Shown: positions 1-6,958, numbered from the stretch's first letter. The stretch: DNA of 12,900 nt from an uncultured Eubacteriales bacterium (GCA_902493665.1 CABUQL010000016.1:1-12900); one strand, 5' to 3'. Translations and numbers: made by a program. Notes: generated by a model from the letters alone, not told the origin.

Positions 1-1
1 T

Positions 2-1015
2 ATTAATTCTTACAGTGAAGACGAAATCGGAAGCTTAATTACAACAAATTATATTCTTATCCCCGACAGTTTAAATATCCGCCAGGCAATGCACGAGCTT
101 ATTAAACAGGCGGGAAACAACGATAACATCTCAACAATTTATGTTATTGACAAAGACGGAAAATTCTGCGGTGCAATTGATTTAAAAGACCTTATTATCG
201 CAAGGGAAAACGATGAGCTTGATTCTATTGTAAGTAATTCTTATCCGTATTTGCTTGCGGATGAAAAAATATCGGACTGCATTGAACAGATAAAAGATTA
301 TGCCGAGGATTCGCTTCCTGTATTAAACGACAAAAAAGAAATTATAGGTATTATAACGGCGCAGGACGTTACAGAAGCGGTAGATGACGAGATGGGCGAA
401 GATTATGCTAAATTTGCCGGACTTACTGCCGAAGAAGATTTGAACGAAACAACAAAGGAAAGTATTAAAAAACGTCTTCCATGGCTTATTGTTCTTTTGT
501 TTTTGGGAATAGGAGTATCGGCAGTAGTCGGTGTTTTTGAAGGTGTTGTTGCCGTTTTGCCGATAGTGATATGTTTTCAGTCGTTAATACTTGATATGGC
601 CGGAAATGTCGGAACTCAGTCGCTGGCTGTAACAATACGCGTGCTGATGGACGAAAAACTCAGTGCGAAAGACAAATTTGAACTTGTTATAAAAGAAATG
701 AAAGTCGGTTTCAGCAATGGAATATTTTTAGGAATTTTAACCTCCGCATTTTTGGGTATATATATTTATATGTTTAAAGGATACTCGCTGAGCGCTGCGT
801 TTTTAATATCGGGCTGCGTCGGGGCATCTTTGCTGCTCTCAATGATAATATCAAGCCTTGTGGGCACGCTGATACCTATGTTTTTCCATAAAATGAAAAT
901 CGATCCCGCAGTGGCGTCGGGTCCCCTTATCACAACAATAAACGATTTGGTTGCGGTTGTTGTGTATTACAGTTTTGCATGGGTATTTTTAATTGAGATA
1001 ATGAAAATTGTCTGA
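2..1015 (+). CDS. mgtE: Magnesium transporter MgtE, C-terminal part (5' end outside window)
   Basis: The reading frame is open from base 2 with no start, so this is the last 337 residues of a longer protein. It begins inside the cytoplasmic region: a stretch YSEDEIGSLITT followed by two CBS domains (about fragment residues 15-75 and 80-140), which in MgtE sense intracellular Mg2+ and gate the pore. After a connecting helix come about five membrane segments. The signature DMAGNVGTQS and the late segment DPAVASGPLITTINDL, whose Asp in the family lines the ion pathway, are both present. MgtE is a dimeric Mg2+-selective channel of the cytoplasmic membrane. The stop TGA is followed by 88 bases without a clear terminator before the next gene, which is unrelated in function. 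No M-box riboswitch can be judged because the upstream region is missing. Identification is firm; the exact paralogue is not. Confidence 0.95.
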   Translation: MNSYSEDEIGSLITTNYILIPDSLNIRQAMHELIKQAGNNDNISTIYVIDKDGKFCGAIDLKDLIIARENDELDSIVSNSYPYLLADEKISDCIEQIKDYAEDSLPVLNDKKEIIGIITAQDVTEAVDDEMGEDYAKFAGLTAEEDLNETTKESIKKRLPWLIVLLFLGIGVSAVVGVFEGVVAVLPIVICFQSLILDMAGNVGTQSLAVTIRVLMDEKLSAKDKFELVIKEMKVGFSNGIFLGILTSAFLGIYIYMFKGYSLSAAFLISGCVGASLLLSMIISSLVGTLIPMFFHKMKIDPAVASGPLITTINDLVAVVVYYSFAWVFLIEIMKIV

Positions 1016-1103
1016 GTTTAATATGTTTGCGGTTTTTAATAAAATTATTTATGGTTTTTAAAACAAACAGATTTTACAATAAGAAAAAACACAGGAGATT
1101 TTT

Positions 1104-2567
1104 ATGAAAAAAACATTTGTTACGGTTATGCCGAATCACATAGGAGCATTTTTAAAAGCCAGCCGGTGCTTTGCGCAAAACAACGTAAATATAACACGTG
1201 TCAGCTACAACAAAGCGGTAGATTCGCATATGCTTTTTATCGATGCGAAAGGAACTAAAGAAAACCTTTTAAATGCCGCAAAAGAGCTTGAACAAATAGG
1301 ATACCTTCAGTGCGCAGATAACGACAAAAGCATAATCTTGCTTGAGTTTAAGCTTTGCGATGTGCCCGGAAGTGTTACGTCCGTTTTAGAGCTTTTAAGC
1401 AAGTTCAGGTTTAATATTTCGTACATAAATTCACAGGAAAATGCGTCCGATTACCAATACTTTAAAATGGGCATTGTTGCGGAAAACAATGAAAAAATAG
1501 ATGAGTTTTTAAAAGAAGCAAATAAAATCTGCGAAACACGCGTTATCGACTTAAATTATGCTGATAATGTTTATGATAACAGTATTTTTTACACAAATTT
1601 TGTTAACGCTCTTTCATCTATGATGGACATATCGGACGGCATGAGAGAATCGCTGCTTGTCAATACAAATCTTGCAATGCAGGAGCTTGAAAAATCAGGA
1701 GTGTCGCCGTACCGTACGTTTGACAGTATCAGTAAGTTTTGCAAGCTTCTTTCCGATTCATCAAACGAAAATTATATTCCGAGAATTTCGACTCACAAAG
1801 TTAGCGATAATACGGAAATCACTCTTATTGAGCCTCCGTGCGGAAGCAATACCGCAATTATAAAAAGCGACGGCAAATATCTTTTTGTAGATACCGGTTA
1901 CGCATATTGCAAAAACGAAATGAACAAAATTTTCAGTGAACTTATTCCTGATTTTAAAAATATGAAAAAAAAAGTTTTTGTAACTCATGCGGACGTTGAC
2001 CACTGCGGACTTATCGGTGAATTTGATACGGTATATGCAAGCAAATCTACGGCGGATTGTCTTCGTATGGAATATGAAAACAACAACGGATACCGTGAGC
2101 AGAATCCCTTGCACAAGCCGTACATTCAGATTTGTAAAATTCTGACGTCGTATTGTCCCGTAAATCCCGAAAAAATTAAGGTTGTCGGTGATGAAAAAAC
2201 GGGGGATAATCCCCTTGTAAGAACAGGTGTATTTGATTTCGGAGAACTTCATTTTGAACTTTATGAAGGTGCCGGCGGACATCTTAAGGGCGAGTCGGTG
2301 CTTATTGATTATGACCACCGCATTGTTTTCAGCGGTGACATTTTCGTAAATATGAAAGATATGACTGCTTTGCAGGCTGAGTACAACCGATATGCTCCGA
2401 TTCTTATGACGTCGGTCGATACCGATCCGAAACTTTGCGCCGATGAGCGCAAGGCGCTTTTTGCAAGGCTCGGAATAGGAAAGTGGCACATTTTCGGAGG
2501 TCACGGCGGAGTGAAAAAGTATGAGCTTAGGCGCACAGGAGTCGAACCCGAAATGCCCTGTAATTAA
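1104..2567 (+). CDS. ACT-ACT-metallo-beta-lactamase-fold fusion protein
   Basis: This 487-residue soluble protein starts at an ATG preceded by AGGAGA (1093-1098). Residues about 4-65 and 78-145 look like two ACT-like ligand-binding domains: each has an opening beta-strand, and the second has a VPGSVTSVLELLSKF helix, the usual ACT pattern after a glycine. A helical linker (155-215) joins them to a metallo-beta-lactamase-fold domain. That domain shows the metal motif H295-A-D297-V-D299-H300, then H393 in GGHLKGE, D412 in FSGD and H467 in GGHGG, so all expected metal ligands appear present. ACT domains usually bind amino acids and control enzymes, so a regulated hydrolase is a reasonable inference, but the substrate is unknown. 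There is no signal peptide, so it should act in the cytoplasm. It lies alone between mgtE and a convergent gene, with terminators behind it. Confidence 0.85.
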   Translation: MKKTFVTVMPNHIGAFLKASRCFAQNNVNITRVSYNKAVDSHMLFIDAKGTKENLLNAAKELEQIGYLQCADNDKSIILLEFKLCDVPGSVTSVLELLSKFRFNISYINSQENASDYQYFKMGIVAENNEKIDEFLKEANKICETRVIDLNYADNVYDNSIFYTNFVNALSSMMDISDGMRESLLVNTNLAMQELEKSGVSPYRTFDSISKFCKLLSDSSNENYIPRISTHKVSDNTEITLIEPPCGSNTAIIKSDGKYLFVDTGYAYCKNEMNKIFSELIPDFKNMKKKVFVTHADVDHCGLIGEFDTVYASKSTADCLRMEYENNNGYREQNPLHKPYIQICKILTSYCPVNPEKIKVVGDEKTGDNPLVRTGVFDFGELHFELYEGAGGHLKGESVLIDYDHRIVFSGDIFVNMKDMTALQAEYNRYAPILMTSVDTDPKLCADERKALFARLGIGKWHIFGGHGGVKKYELRRTGVEPEMPCN

Positions 2568-2630
2568 AAAATCACCATCTTTTTGAACCGTTGTTCCTGC
2601 AAGACACCAAGCCTTGCTTCGTCGCAGGCG

Positions 2631-2654
2631 ATCAAATAAAGAAATTTGATTTTT
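2631..2654 (+). terminator. Weak AT-rich hairpin with T-run after the ACT-MBL gene
   Basis: ATCAAAT (2631-2637) pairs with ATTTGAT (2644-2650) across a six-base AAAGAA loop and is followed directly by a short T-run (2650-2654). The stem contains few G-C pairs, so it would be a weak intrinsic terminator for the plus-strand gene ending at 2567. It may only assist the stronger hairpin downstream. Confidence 0.35.
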
Positions 2655-2672
2655 CGGTTTTACAATCAAAAT

Positions 2673-2709
2673 AAAAATCCGCCTCTTAAAATTTAAGAAG
2701 CGGATTTTT
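2673..2709. terminator. Bidirectional intrinsic terminator between convergent genes
   Basis: AAAAATCCGC (2673-2682) is the exact reverse complement of GCGGATTTTT (2700-2709). Inside, TCTTAAA (2684-2690) pairs with TTTAAGA (2692-2698), with a single C/A mismatch between the two stem parts. The structure has a T-run on its 3' side in both orientations, so it can end transcription of the ACT-MBL gene from the left and of the DUF4867-like gene from the right. Its place between two converging genes fits this well. Confidence 0.85.
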
Positions 2710-2732
2710 TATACGGTTAGTGTTTTCTTATG

Positions 2733-2748
2733 CCGGCATTATAGCCGG
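2733..2748. other. Small GC-rich hairpin downstream of the DUF4867-like gene
   Basis: CCGGC (2733-2737) and GCCGG (2744-2748) form a five-base-pair inverted repeat around ATTATA. It lies 38 bases past the stop of the minus-strand gene and before the main terminator, as read on that strand. It has no T-run, so it is not an intrinsic terminator by itself. It could protect the transcript 3' end or be chance. Confidence 0.3.
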
Positions 2749-2785
2749 TTAATTTCAATTTCAAAGCAGTATGGTGAAAAATAAT

Positions 2786-3433
2786 TTAATATTTAATTTC
2801 ATAATTTTTTCCGTAAATTCCCGGATATGCGCCTGATTTTACTAAATTGTCAGCATCTTTGTGACATATAAGCCATTTGTTTTTTCCGGTCAGCAGTCTG
2901 TCGCTGTATTTTTTATCGAGCTCTCCGTTCGTTCCTTTCGGAAGAGAAACCACAAGAGAAAAGCCGCCGTCATCCACTTCGCACGGACAGTAGTGAAGGC
3001 TTGTTGAAAAAACCTCAACCGCATCGCCTTTTTCCAGGTAAAATGCTTTTAACTTATCCGACGGATAATTATTTCCTTCCATTTCGTATTCAAGTCCCAA
3101 AAGCAGCACAAGCGGTGTTGCCGCAATGTTAACTTCAGAGCTTTTGTGATATTCCAAAGCATTGAGAAATCTGTTATACCCGTGGCAAAGACCTATCTGG
3201 ACTTCTGTTCCGCCGCAGGTGATTTCTCTTATTTTTTCACTTTCAAAAAGTTTTTCAAGTTCGTTTTCCGACATTTTGTATGCAGTGCCGCTGTCGGGGC
3301 GTTTGATTTTTTCGCATGCCGATACAAAGCTTGCTGTGTCAATGTCAAGCACACGTCCGTATTTTTTAAACTCATCACTGTGAATATCATAAAATTCAAG
3401 TTCAGGATTGAGTTGCTTTAATTTTTTTATCAT
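2786..3433 (-). CDS. DUF4867-like protein of unknown function
   Basis: This 215-residue protein has no signal peptide or membrane segment. From memory, the opening LKQLNPELEFYDIHSDEFKKYGRVL and the central block NRFLNALEYHKSSEVNI followed by a hydrophobic strand match the DUF4867 family, whose function is unknown. Residues E94, H96 and E100, then E134, E140 and H147 in the run ending LHYCP, are spaced like metal ligands in a cupin-type barrel. That reading is speculative. The ATG at 3433 is chosen because GGAGG stands eight bases before it. The frame stays open to a start at 3484, but those extra residues do not resemble the family and lack a good ribosome binding site. The gene lies 85 bases behind the AraC regulator on the same strand, so the two may be co-transcribed. 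A sugar-related role is possible from that neighbourhood, but nothing in the protein proves it. Confidence 0.75.
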   Translation of the reverse strand: MIKKLKQLNPELEFYDIHSDEFKKYGRVLDIDTASFVSACEKIKRPDSGTAYKMSENELEKLFESEKIREITCGGTEVQIGLCHGYNRFLNALEYHKSSEVNIAATPLVLLLGLEYEMEGNNYPSDKLKAFYLEKGDAVEVFSTSLHYCPCEVDDGGFSLVVSLPKGTNGELDKKYSDRLLTGKNKWLICHKDADNLVKSGAYPGIYGKNYEIKY

Positions 3434-3441
3434 ATTATAAG

Positions 3442-3446
3442 CCTCC
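3442..3446 (-). promoter_or_regulatory. Ribosome binding site that fixes the start at 3433
   Basis: Read on the minus strand, GGAGG is followed by eight bases and then ATG. This near-ideal Shine-Dalgarno site lies inside the longer open frame and so argues for the internal start. Confidence 0.75.
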
Positions 3447-3495
3447 AATAAGTTTTTTATAAAAACAAAACCGATTTTTTTCACTCTGACGTTTT

Positions 3496-3518
3496 GGCAC
3501 TAAAGTCTCTCTAGTGCC
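3496..3518. other. Inverted repeat between the AraC and DUF4867-like genes
   Basis: GGCACTA (3496-3502) and TAGTGCC (3512-3518) form a perfect seven-base stem around a nine-base loop, directly after the stop codon of the regulator gene. On the minus strand it is followed by AAAACGTC rather than a T-run. It is therefore unlikely to be a classic terminator. It could be a processing site or stabilising stem that sets different levels of the two messages, or a protein-binding site. Confidence 0.45.
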
Positions 3519-4280
3519 TTACCTCGGAATGTGTTCGCTCGGTGTACGCTTTGTGTTTTGCTTAATAAAGTTTGAAAAATAATATACGTTGTCAAAATTA
3601 CACATATTTGAAACATCCGACACTGTGTAATATCCCGAACGCAAAAGTTCGAGCGCATACGAAAGCTTCATATTGTTTATGTATTTTAAGGGTGTTTGTG
3701 AAAATCTTTTATAAAAAAGTTTTCTGAAATACGTGTCGCTCATCGAACACATTTTTGCCAAAGATTCAACCGTTATGTTCTGCGAGGTGTAATTGTCGTG
3801 AATATAGTCAACAGCTTCGTCGATTTTATTAACGTCCTGCATTAAATTTGATTTTGAATCTTCAAGTTCTATTTTCATTAAAATTTTATAAAGTATCGAT
3901 TTGCACTCATATTCAAAACCTGCTTGCTTTTTCAGCCACGAATTATACAAATTCTCGAATTTGATTTCAAAATAATCGGAATTTACCGGACTGAATTTTT
4001 TTATGGTGTCAAGCGGAGCAATGTCGGAAACAAAATGAACGACAAAAAGCGATTCTTTGCTTAGTGCAATTTGCCTGAAATCATAAAATGCGGGAACAAA
4101 TGCAATGTCACCCGTTTTAACTTTTGTACTTCCGTTTTTGTGAATAAACTCGGTATTTCCGCTGCATCTGAAAGACAGTGCGCAAAAAGGCCGCACATCC
4201 GAGCAGGCGTTTCTTACTTCCTGATTTAAATGAAAAACCGATGTTATTTCAAATGATATGTTGTTTGAGTTAAAAAACAT
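3519..4280 (-). CDS. AraC-family transcriptional regulator
   Basis: This 253-residue DNA-binding regulator has an N-terminal beta-rich sensing half (about 1-95) of the cupin-like AraC type and a linker (about 100-150). The C-terminal AraC DNA-binding domain has two helix-turn-helix units: ITVESLAKMCSMSDTYFRKLF (169-189) and a second around TVSDVSNMCNFDNVYYFSNFIK (219-240), ending in the usual KRTPSEHIPR. The ATG at 4280 is preferred because GAGGTG lies six bases upstream; a GTG at 4289 is in frame but overlaps that ribosome binding site. It is transcribed away from the glycosidase cluster that starts at 4444, the classic arrangement for a sugar-responsive local activator. The ligand is not readable from the sequence. 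It probably binds the CAAATTGTTA repeats between the two genes. Confidence 0.93.
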   Translation of the reverse strand: MFFNSNNISFEITSVFHLNQEVRNACSDVRPFCALSFRCSGNTEFIHKNGSTKVKTGDIAFVPAFYDFRQIALSKESLFVVHFVSDIAPLDTIKKFSPVNSDYFEIKFENLYNSWLKKQAGFEYECKSILYKILMKIELEDSKSNLMQDVNKIDEAVDYIHDNYTSQNITVESLAKMCSMSDTYFRKLFYKRFSQTPLKYINNMKLSYALELLRSGYYTVSDVSNMCNFDNVYYFSNFIKQNTKRTPSEHIPR

Positions 4281-4286
4281 TATTTT

Positions 4287-4292
4287 CACCTC
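4287..4292 (-). promoter_or_regulatory. Ribosome binding site deciding the AraC start
   Basis: GAGGTG on the minus strand stands six bases before the ATG at 4280. It contains the competing GTG codon at 4289, which makes that upstream start unlikely. Confidence 0.65.
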
Positions 4293-4298
4293 GGATTT

Positions 4299-4327
4299 AT
4301 TCTAGCATATCTTTTTTTCAAAATCAA
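4299..4327 (-). promoter_or_regulatory. Candidate promoter of the AraC gene
   Basis: On the minus strand TTGATT (4327-4322) and TAGAAT (4304-4299) are separated by exactly 17 bases. The -10 box is preceded by TGC, giving an extended -10 form. The predicted start of transcription falls around 4292, leaving a leader of only about a dozen bases that is almost entirely ribosome binding site. Confidence 0.6.
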
Positions 4328-4337
4328 CAAATTGTTA
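4328..4337 (+). repeat. CAAATTGTTA repeat, copy 1 (putative AraC operator)
   Basis: This ten-base word occurs again unchanged 38 bases further right. This copy directly abuts the -35 box of the AraC promoter and sits within a short inverted repeat AACAA-A-TTGTT (4326-4336). Its position suits autoregulation by the AraC protein. Confidence 0.5.
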
Positions 4338-4365
4338 TGAAATTTATAAAATATGTTATAAAATT

Positions 4366-4375
4366 CAAATTGTTA
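4366..4375 (+). repeat. CAAATTGTTA repeat, copy 2 (putative AraC operator)
   Basis: This is the second exact copy. Its last six bases are the -35 box TTGTTA of the plus-strand promoter. Binding next to or at -35 is the normal activator position for AraC-type proteins, so this copy may control the glycosidase operon. Confidence 0.5.
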
Positions 4376-4398
4376 CGGTAAGTGTTGTATGATAATAT
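4370..4398 (+). promoter_or_regulatory. Candidate promoter of the glycosidase operon
   Basis: TTGTTA (4370-4375) and TAATAT (4393-4398) are 17 bases apart. The predicted transcription start near 4405 leaves a leader of about 39 bases carrying GGAGGTG. The boxes are imperfect, in keeping with a promoter that needs an activator. Confidence 0.55.
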
Positions 4399-4443
4399 AA
4401 AAATATAAGAAAATAAAAAAATCAATCGGAGGTGGATTTTAAA

Positions 4444-5475
4444 ATGTCTATTAAACATACGGCAGTAAGCTATTACGGGCTCGGTTATGTTGAGCACGCA
4501 CAAAAAGACTTTAAAGAAATGAAAGAGCACGGCTGCGATACCGTAATACTTGCAATTACAGAATTTGATATGGATTTTTGGTTTCCGAATATCAATAACA
4601 TCGTAAAGGCTGCGCATGAAGAAGGACTTCGTGTTATTGCTGACACATGGGGAATCGGAAAATATTTCGGCGGCGAACAGGTGAGCTTGTTTTTGCAGAA
4701 CAACATTCATCACAGACAGGTTTCGGCTTACACAGGCGAGGTTTTAAACGCTGCCTGCTTTAACACAAATGCGTTTCGCGATTACTTTACAAACATCTGT
4801 TTAAAACTTGCACGTGAAACGGAAATAGACGGGTTTTTCTGGGATGAACCGCATTACGCTTATCCCAAATCGTATGCTTCAATCACGGGCGGTGCGGGCG
4901 ATGACTGGGCATGCCGATGCAGCGAATGTATGAAAAAGTTTGAAGATTATTACGGCTATGAAATGCCTAAATTTATGAATGACGATGTAGTGCAGTTCAG
5001 ATGGAGAGAGGCGCTCAAGACGCTTGCGGACTGCTCAAAATCAATTAAAGAATACAATCCTGATCTTGAAATAACATGTTGTGTTCACGCAACGCTTAAT
5101 TCGTATTATGTAACGGAACTCAGAGGTTACGACAATTGGGAAATGGTTGCATCGTGTCCGTATTTCGACGTTTTCTCAACAACTATCATAAACTGGGATT
5201 TGCCCGAAAGCTTCTTTGAAGATATTACAAGAAGAACTGTTGAAATGGCAAAAAAATACGGCAAACAGTCCGAGAGATGGCTTATGGGATACAACAAGCG
5301 CCCGAAGGATTTTGCACAGATTGACAAGGTTGTCGATATGTATGAAGGTCTCGGCGTAGACCGTCTTGCAACATGGACGTACAGAGGCGGTTACGGAACA
5401 AGCGTTGCCGCGAAAGACCCGATTGAACTTTGGGATAATATCGGAAGAAACTACAAGAGAGTTTTAAAAAAATAA
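4444..5475 (+). CDS. TIM-barrel glycoside hydrolase-like protein, cytoplasmic
   Basis: This 343-residue protein has no signal peptide. Its alternating strand/helix pattern fits a TIM barrel: DTVILAITEFDMDFW (32-46) and GLRVIADTW (61-69) are early strands with acidic or aromatic ends. IDGFFWDEPHYAYP (128-141) carries D134-E135, which look like active-site acids at a strand end. Late strands are ITCCVHATLNS (210-220), FDVFSTTIINWD (241-252) and RLATWTYRGGYG (307-318). Just after the DE motif, C157-x-C159-x2-C162 with KKF resembles the cysteine cluster seen in some barrel glycosidase-like families. I cannot assign a GH number. The start ATG has GGAGGTG nine bases upstream; a GTG at 4432 lies inside that site and is rejected. 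As first gene of the cluster divergent from the AraC regulator it probably acts on an imported oligosaccharide. Isomerase or epimerase chemistry is an alternative for such barrels. Confidence 0.75.
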   Translation: MSIKHTAVSYYGLGYVEHAQKDFKEMKEHGCDTVILAITEFDMDFWFPNINNIVKAAHEEGLRVIADTWGIGKYFGGEQVSLFLQNNIHHRQVSAYTGEVLNAACFNTNAFRDYFTNICLKLARETEIDGFFWDEPHYAYPKSYASITGGAGDDWACRCSECMKKFEDYYGYEMPKFMNDDVVQFRWREALKTLADCSKSIKEYNPDLEITCCVHATLNSYYVTELRGYDNWEMVASCPYFDVFSTTIINWDLPESFFEDITRRTVEMAKKYGKQSERWLMGYNKRPKDFAQIDKVVDMYEGLGVDRLATWTYRGGYGTSVAAKDPIELWDNIGRNYKRVLKK

Positions 5476-5501
5476 ATGTTTTAAAGAAAGGAATATTTAA
5501 A

Positions 5502-6251
5502 ATGAATGATTTTGGATATTTTGAAAAGCTTTTGAAAAATTTTGAACAGGTTAACAAAACACAGTCGGAAAACATTAAAAAAGCAGCTTCTCTTATGGCG
5601 GAAGCAATAAAAAACGACCGTCTTATAAGTGTTTACGGCGGAGGCGGACATACAACTCTTTGTATGGGAGAAATGTTTTTCAGAGCGGGAGGCCTTGCAA
5701 ACATCAATCCTATTATGGAAACGGGACTTTCTGTATTTAATCAGGCGCTTAAGTATCTTGAACTTGAAAGAACCGTAAATTACGGAAGTGCCATTATGAA
5801 ATATTACGACCTTAAAAAAGACGATGTTCTTATTATATTCCACAATATCGGAATTAATCCCGCAACTATAGACGCTGCAATGGAAGCAAAGAAAAACGGC
5901 GTTAAAATAATTGCGGTATCGAGCAGCGAATGGCAGAGCAAAATGCCCGAGGACCATTTTATCCGCCATCCCAACAAAACAAATCTTTTTGATTATGCAG
6001 ATGTATGCATAGAAGACTTCAACCCTGTCGGCGACGCTGTTGTAACCGTTCCGGGACTTGAAACTCCGATTGCGCCCGTTTCAAACATTATAGATTTTTA
6101 CATAGCGCATCTTCTTGAAATAGAAACCGTTAAGCAGTGTATCGATATTGGCATAACACCGCCTGTATGGTCGAGTGCAAACACACCCGGCGGTGACGAA
6201 AAAAATGCAAAATATCTTAAAAAATACAGACCGCAGGTAAAAATGCTTTAG
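5502..6251 (+). CDS. SIS-domain sugar isomerase-like protein (UPF0309 type)
   Basis: This 249-residue soluble protein has a SIS (sugar isomerase) fold. After an N-terminal helical stretch, LISVYGGGGHTTLCMGEMFFRAGG (41-64) forms the first strand and phosphosugar-binding loop. DDVLIIFHNIGINPATIDAAMEAKKNGVKIIAVSS (107-141) is the second Rossmann-like unit. The closing PPVWSSANTPGGDEKN (220-235) matches what I recall of the UPF0309 family, as does DFNPVGDAVV (172-181). SIS proteins bind or isomerise phosphosugars. In the first loop the usual serine/threonine-rich pocket is replaced by GGGGHTT, so the ligand may differ. A ribosome binding site AAAGGA precedes the ATG, and the gene follows its neighbour by 26 bases. 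Its stop codon overlaps the next gene's ribosome binding site, so the two are translationally coupled. The substrate is unknown. Confidence 0.85.
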   Translation: MNDFGYFEKLLKNFEQVNKTQSENIKKAASLMAEAIKNDRLISVYGGGGHTTLCMGEMFFRAGGLANINPIMETGLSVFNQALKYLELERTVNYGSAIMKYYDLKKDDVLIIFHNIGINPATIDAAMEAKKNGVKIIAVSSSEWQSKMPEDHFIRHPNKTNLFDYADVCIEDFNPVGDAVVTVPGLETPIAPVSNIIDFYIAHLLEIETVKQCIDIGITPPVWSSANTPGGDEKNAKYLKKYRPQVKML

Positions 6252-6255
6252 GAGG
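6251..6255 (+). promoter_or_regulatory. Ribosome binding site overlapping the upstream stop codon, fixing a TTG start
   Basis: AGGAGG begins within the TAG stop of the SIS gene and lies eight bases before TTG at 6264. There is no ATG nearby in frame, so TTG is the start. The overlap suggests coupled translation. Confidence 0.75.
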
Positions 6256-6263
6256 CGAAAGCT

Positions 6264-6956
6264 TTGAAAGAATTACAAAGCAAACTTGACTTTTTGCTGG
6301 AAAAATACACGGCAGAAAAAAGTGTTATTTTAAATGATAAAAAAACGGCATCGATAGACGGTGAATTAATTCCGCTTTTTGCGCACAGATACGAAAGAAG
6401 AATTATTGAACTCAAAAATCTTGTATTGGGCGGCACGCTTTTCGGAATAAGCGTAATGCGCACGGCAAGAATTGTTCAAAAGGGCAAAGATGTTTTTGAC
6501 GAGCTTTACCGCGAACTTGACATTTGCCAATATGTACTTGGGAGAAAAATAAAAACAATAACTGTTATTCAAAACGACAACGTTTTAAACGCAATTGCCG
6601 TTACAGACGACAAAATTGTGTGCACAATAGAAATCTCGGCTACACTTGCCGAAAATGAGGTTTCAAAGGATAAGCATGAAATAATTTCTCAAAGAGGAAT
6701 TGCCTGCGACATAGTTGTTGACGCACAGCTTAAACAGGATTCGATATATGTTTTCTCAGACGAAAACAAAAAATACACAGATGTTGATTTTGAAATTTTC
6801 GGACTTTCAATTGAAGACACTGCAGTTGTCCGTGCCGCATTTGCATTATCTTCGGCAAAAGATTTGATGTCGCTCAAAAATAATGCCGAAAATCTTTCGG
6901 AGCTTATAAAACTCGCAAAAAAATCGGCACAGACAAACGAAAGGATGGTGCTTTAA
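6264..6956 (+). CDS. Unrecognised protein between SIS and Gfo/Idh/MocA genes
   Basis: I do not recognise this 230-residue protein with confidence. It starts with TTG behind a perfect GGAGG. No signal peptide or membrane segment is visible. The first ninety residues are mostly helical and charged, with FAHRYERRIIELKNLVLGGTLFGI (39-62) standing out. Residues 97-165 alternate short strands (ITVIQNDNVLNAIAVTDDKIVCTIEISATL), then a conserved-looking block KDKHEIISQRGIACDIVVDAQ (136-155), then IYVFSDENKKYTDVDFEIFGL (161-181). The central part has the feel of the beta-sheet C-terminal half of Gfo/Idh/MocA oxidoreductases without the nucleotide-binding half, and the next gene encodes such an enzyme two bases downstream. 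It could be a partner subunit or a substrate-binding protein. That idea is inference. The coupling to the SIS gene suggests the three proteins are needed together. Confidence 0.75.
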   Translation: MKELQSKLDFLLEKYTAEKSVILNDKKTASIDGELIPLFAHRYERRIIELKNLVLGGTLFGISVMRTARIVQKGKDVFDELYRELDICQYVLGRKIKTITVIQNDNVLNAIAVTDDKIVCTIEISATLAENEVSKDKHEIISQRGIACDIVVDAQLKQDSIYVFSDENKKYTDVDFEIFGLSIEDTAVVRAAFALSSAKDLMSLKNNAENLSELIKLAKKSAQTNERMVL

Positions 6957-6958
6957 CC

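Noticed and set aside
1027..1055. TTGCGG and TATGGT 17 bases apart upstream of the ACT-MBL gene
   Set aside because: Both boxes are poor matches in an AT-rich gap, so a promoter call would not be better than chance, although some promoter for this gene is likely in the gap.
1761..2669. 302-residue minus-strand open frame opposite the ACT-MBL gene
   Set aside because: It lies antisense to a gene with clear metal-binding motifs, and its translation is rich in Phe, Ile, Arg and Lys with no recognisable domain; it is a shadow frame.
3434..3484. N-terminal extension of the DUF4867-like protein by 17 residues
   Set aside because: The extra residues do not fit the family start, and GGAGG stands at the right distance before the ATG at 3433.
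5481..5969. 162-residue minus-strand open frame opposite the SIS gene
   Set aside because: The plus strand encodes clear SIS motifs here; the antisense translation has no domain and atypical composition.
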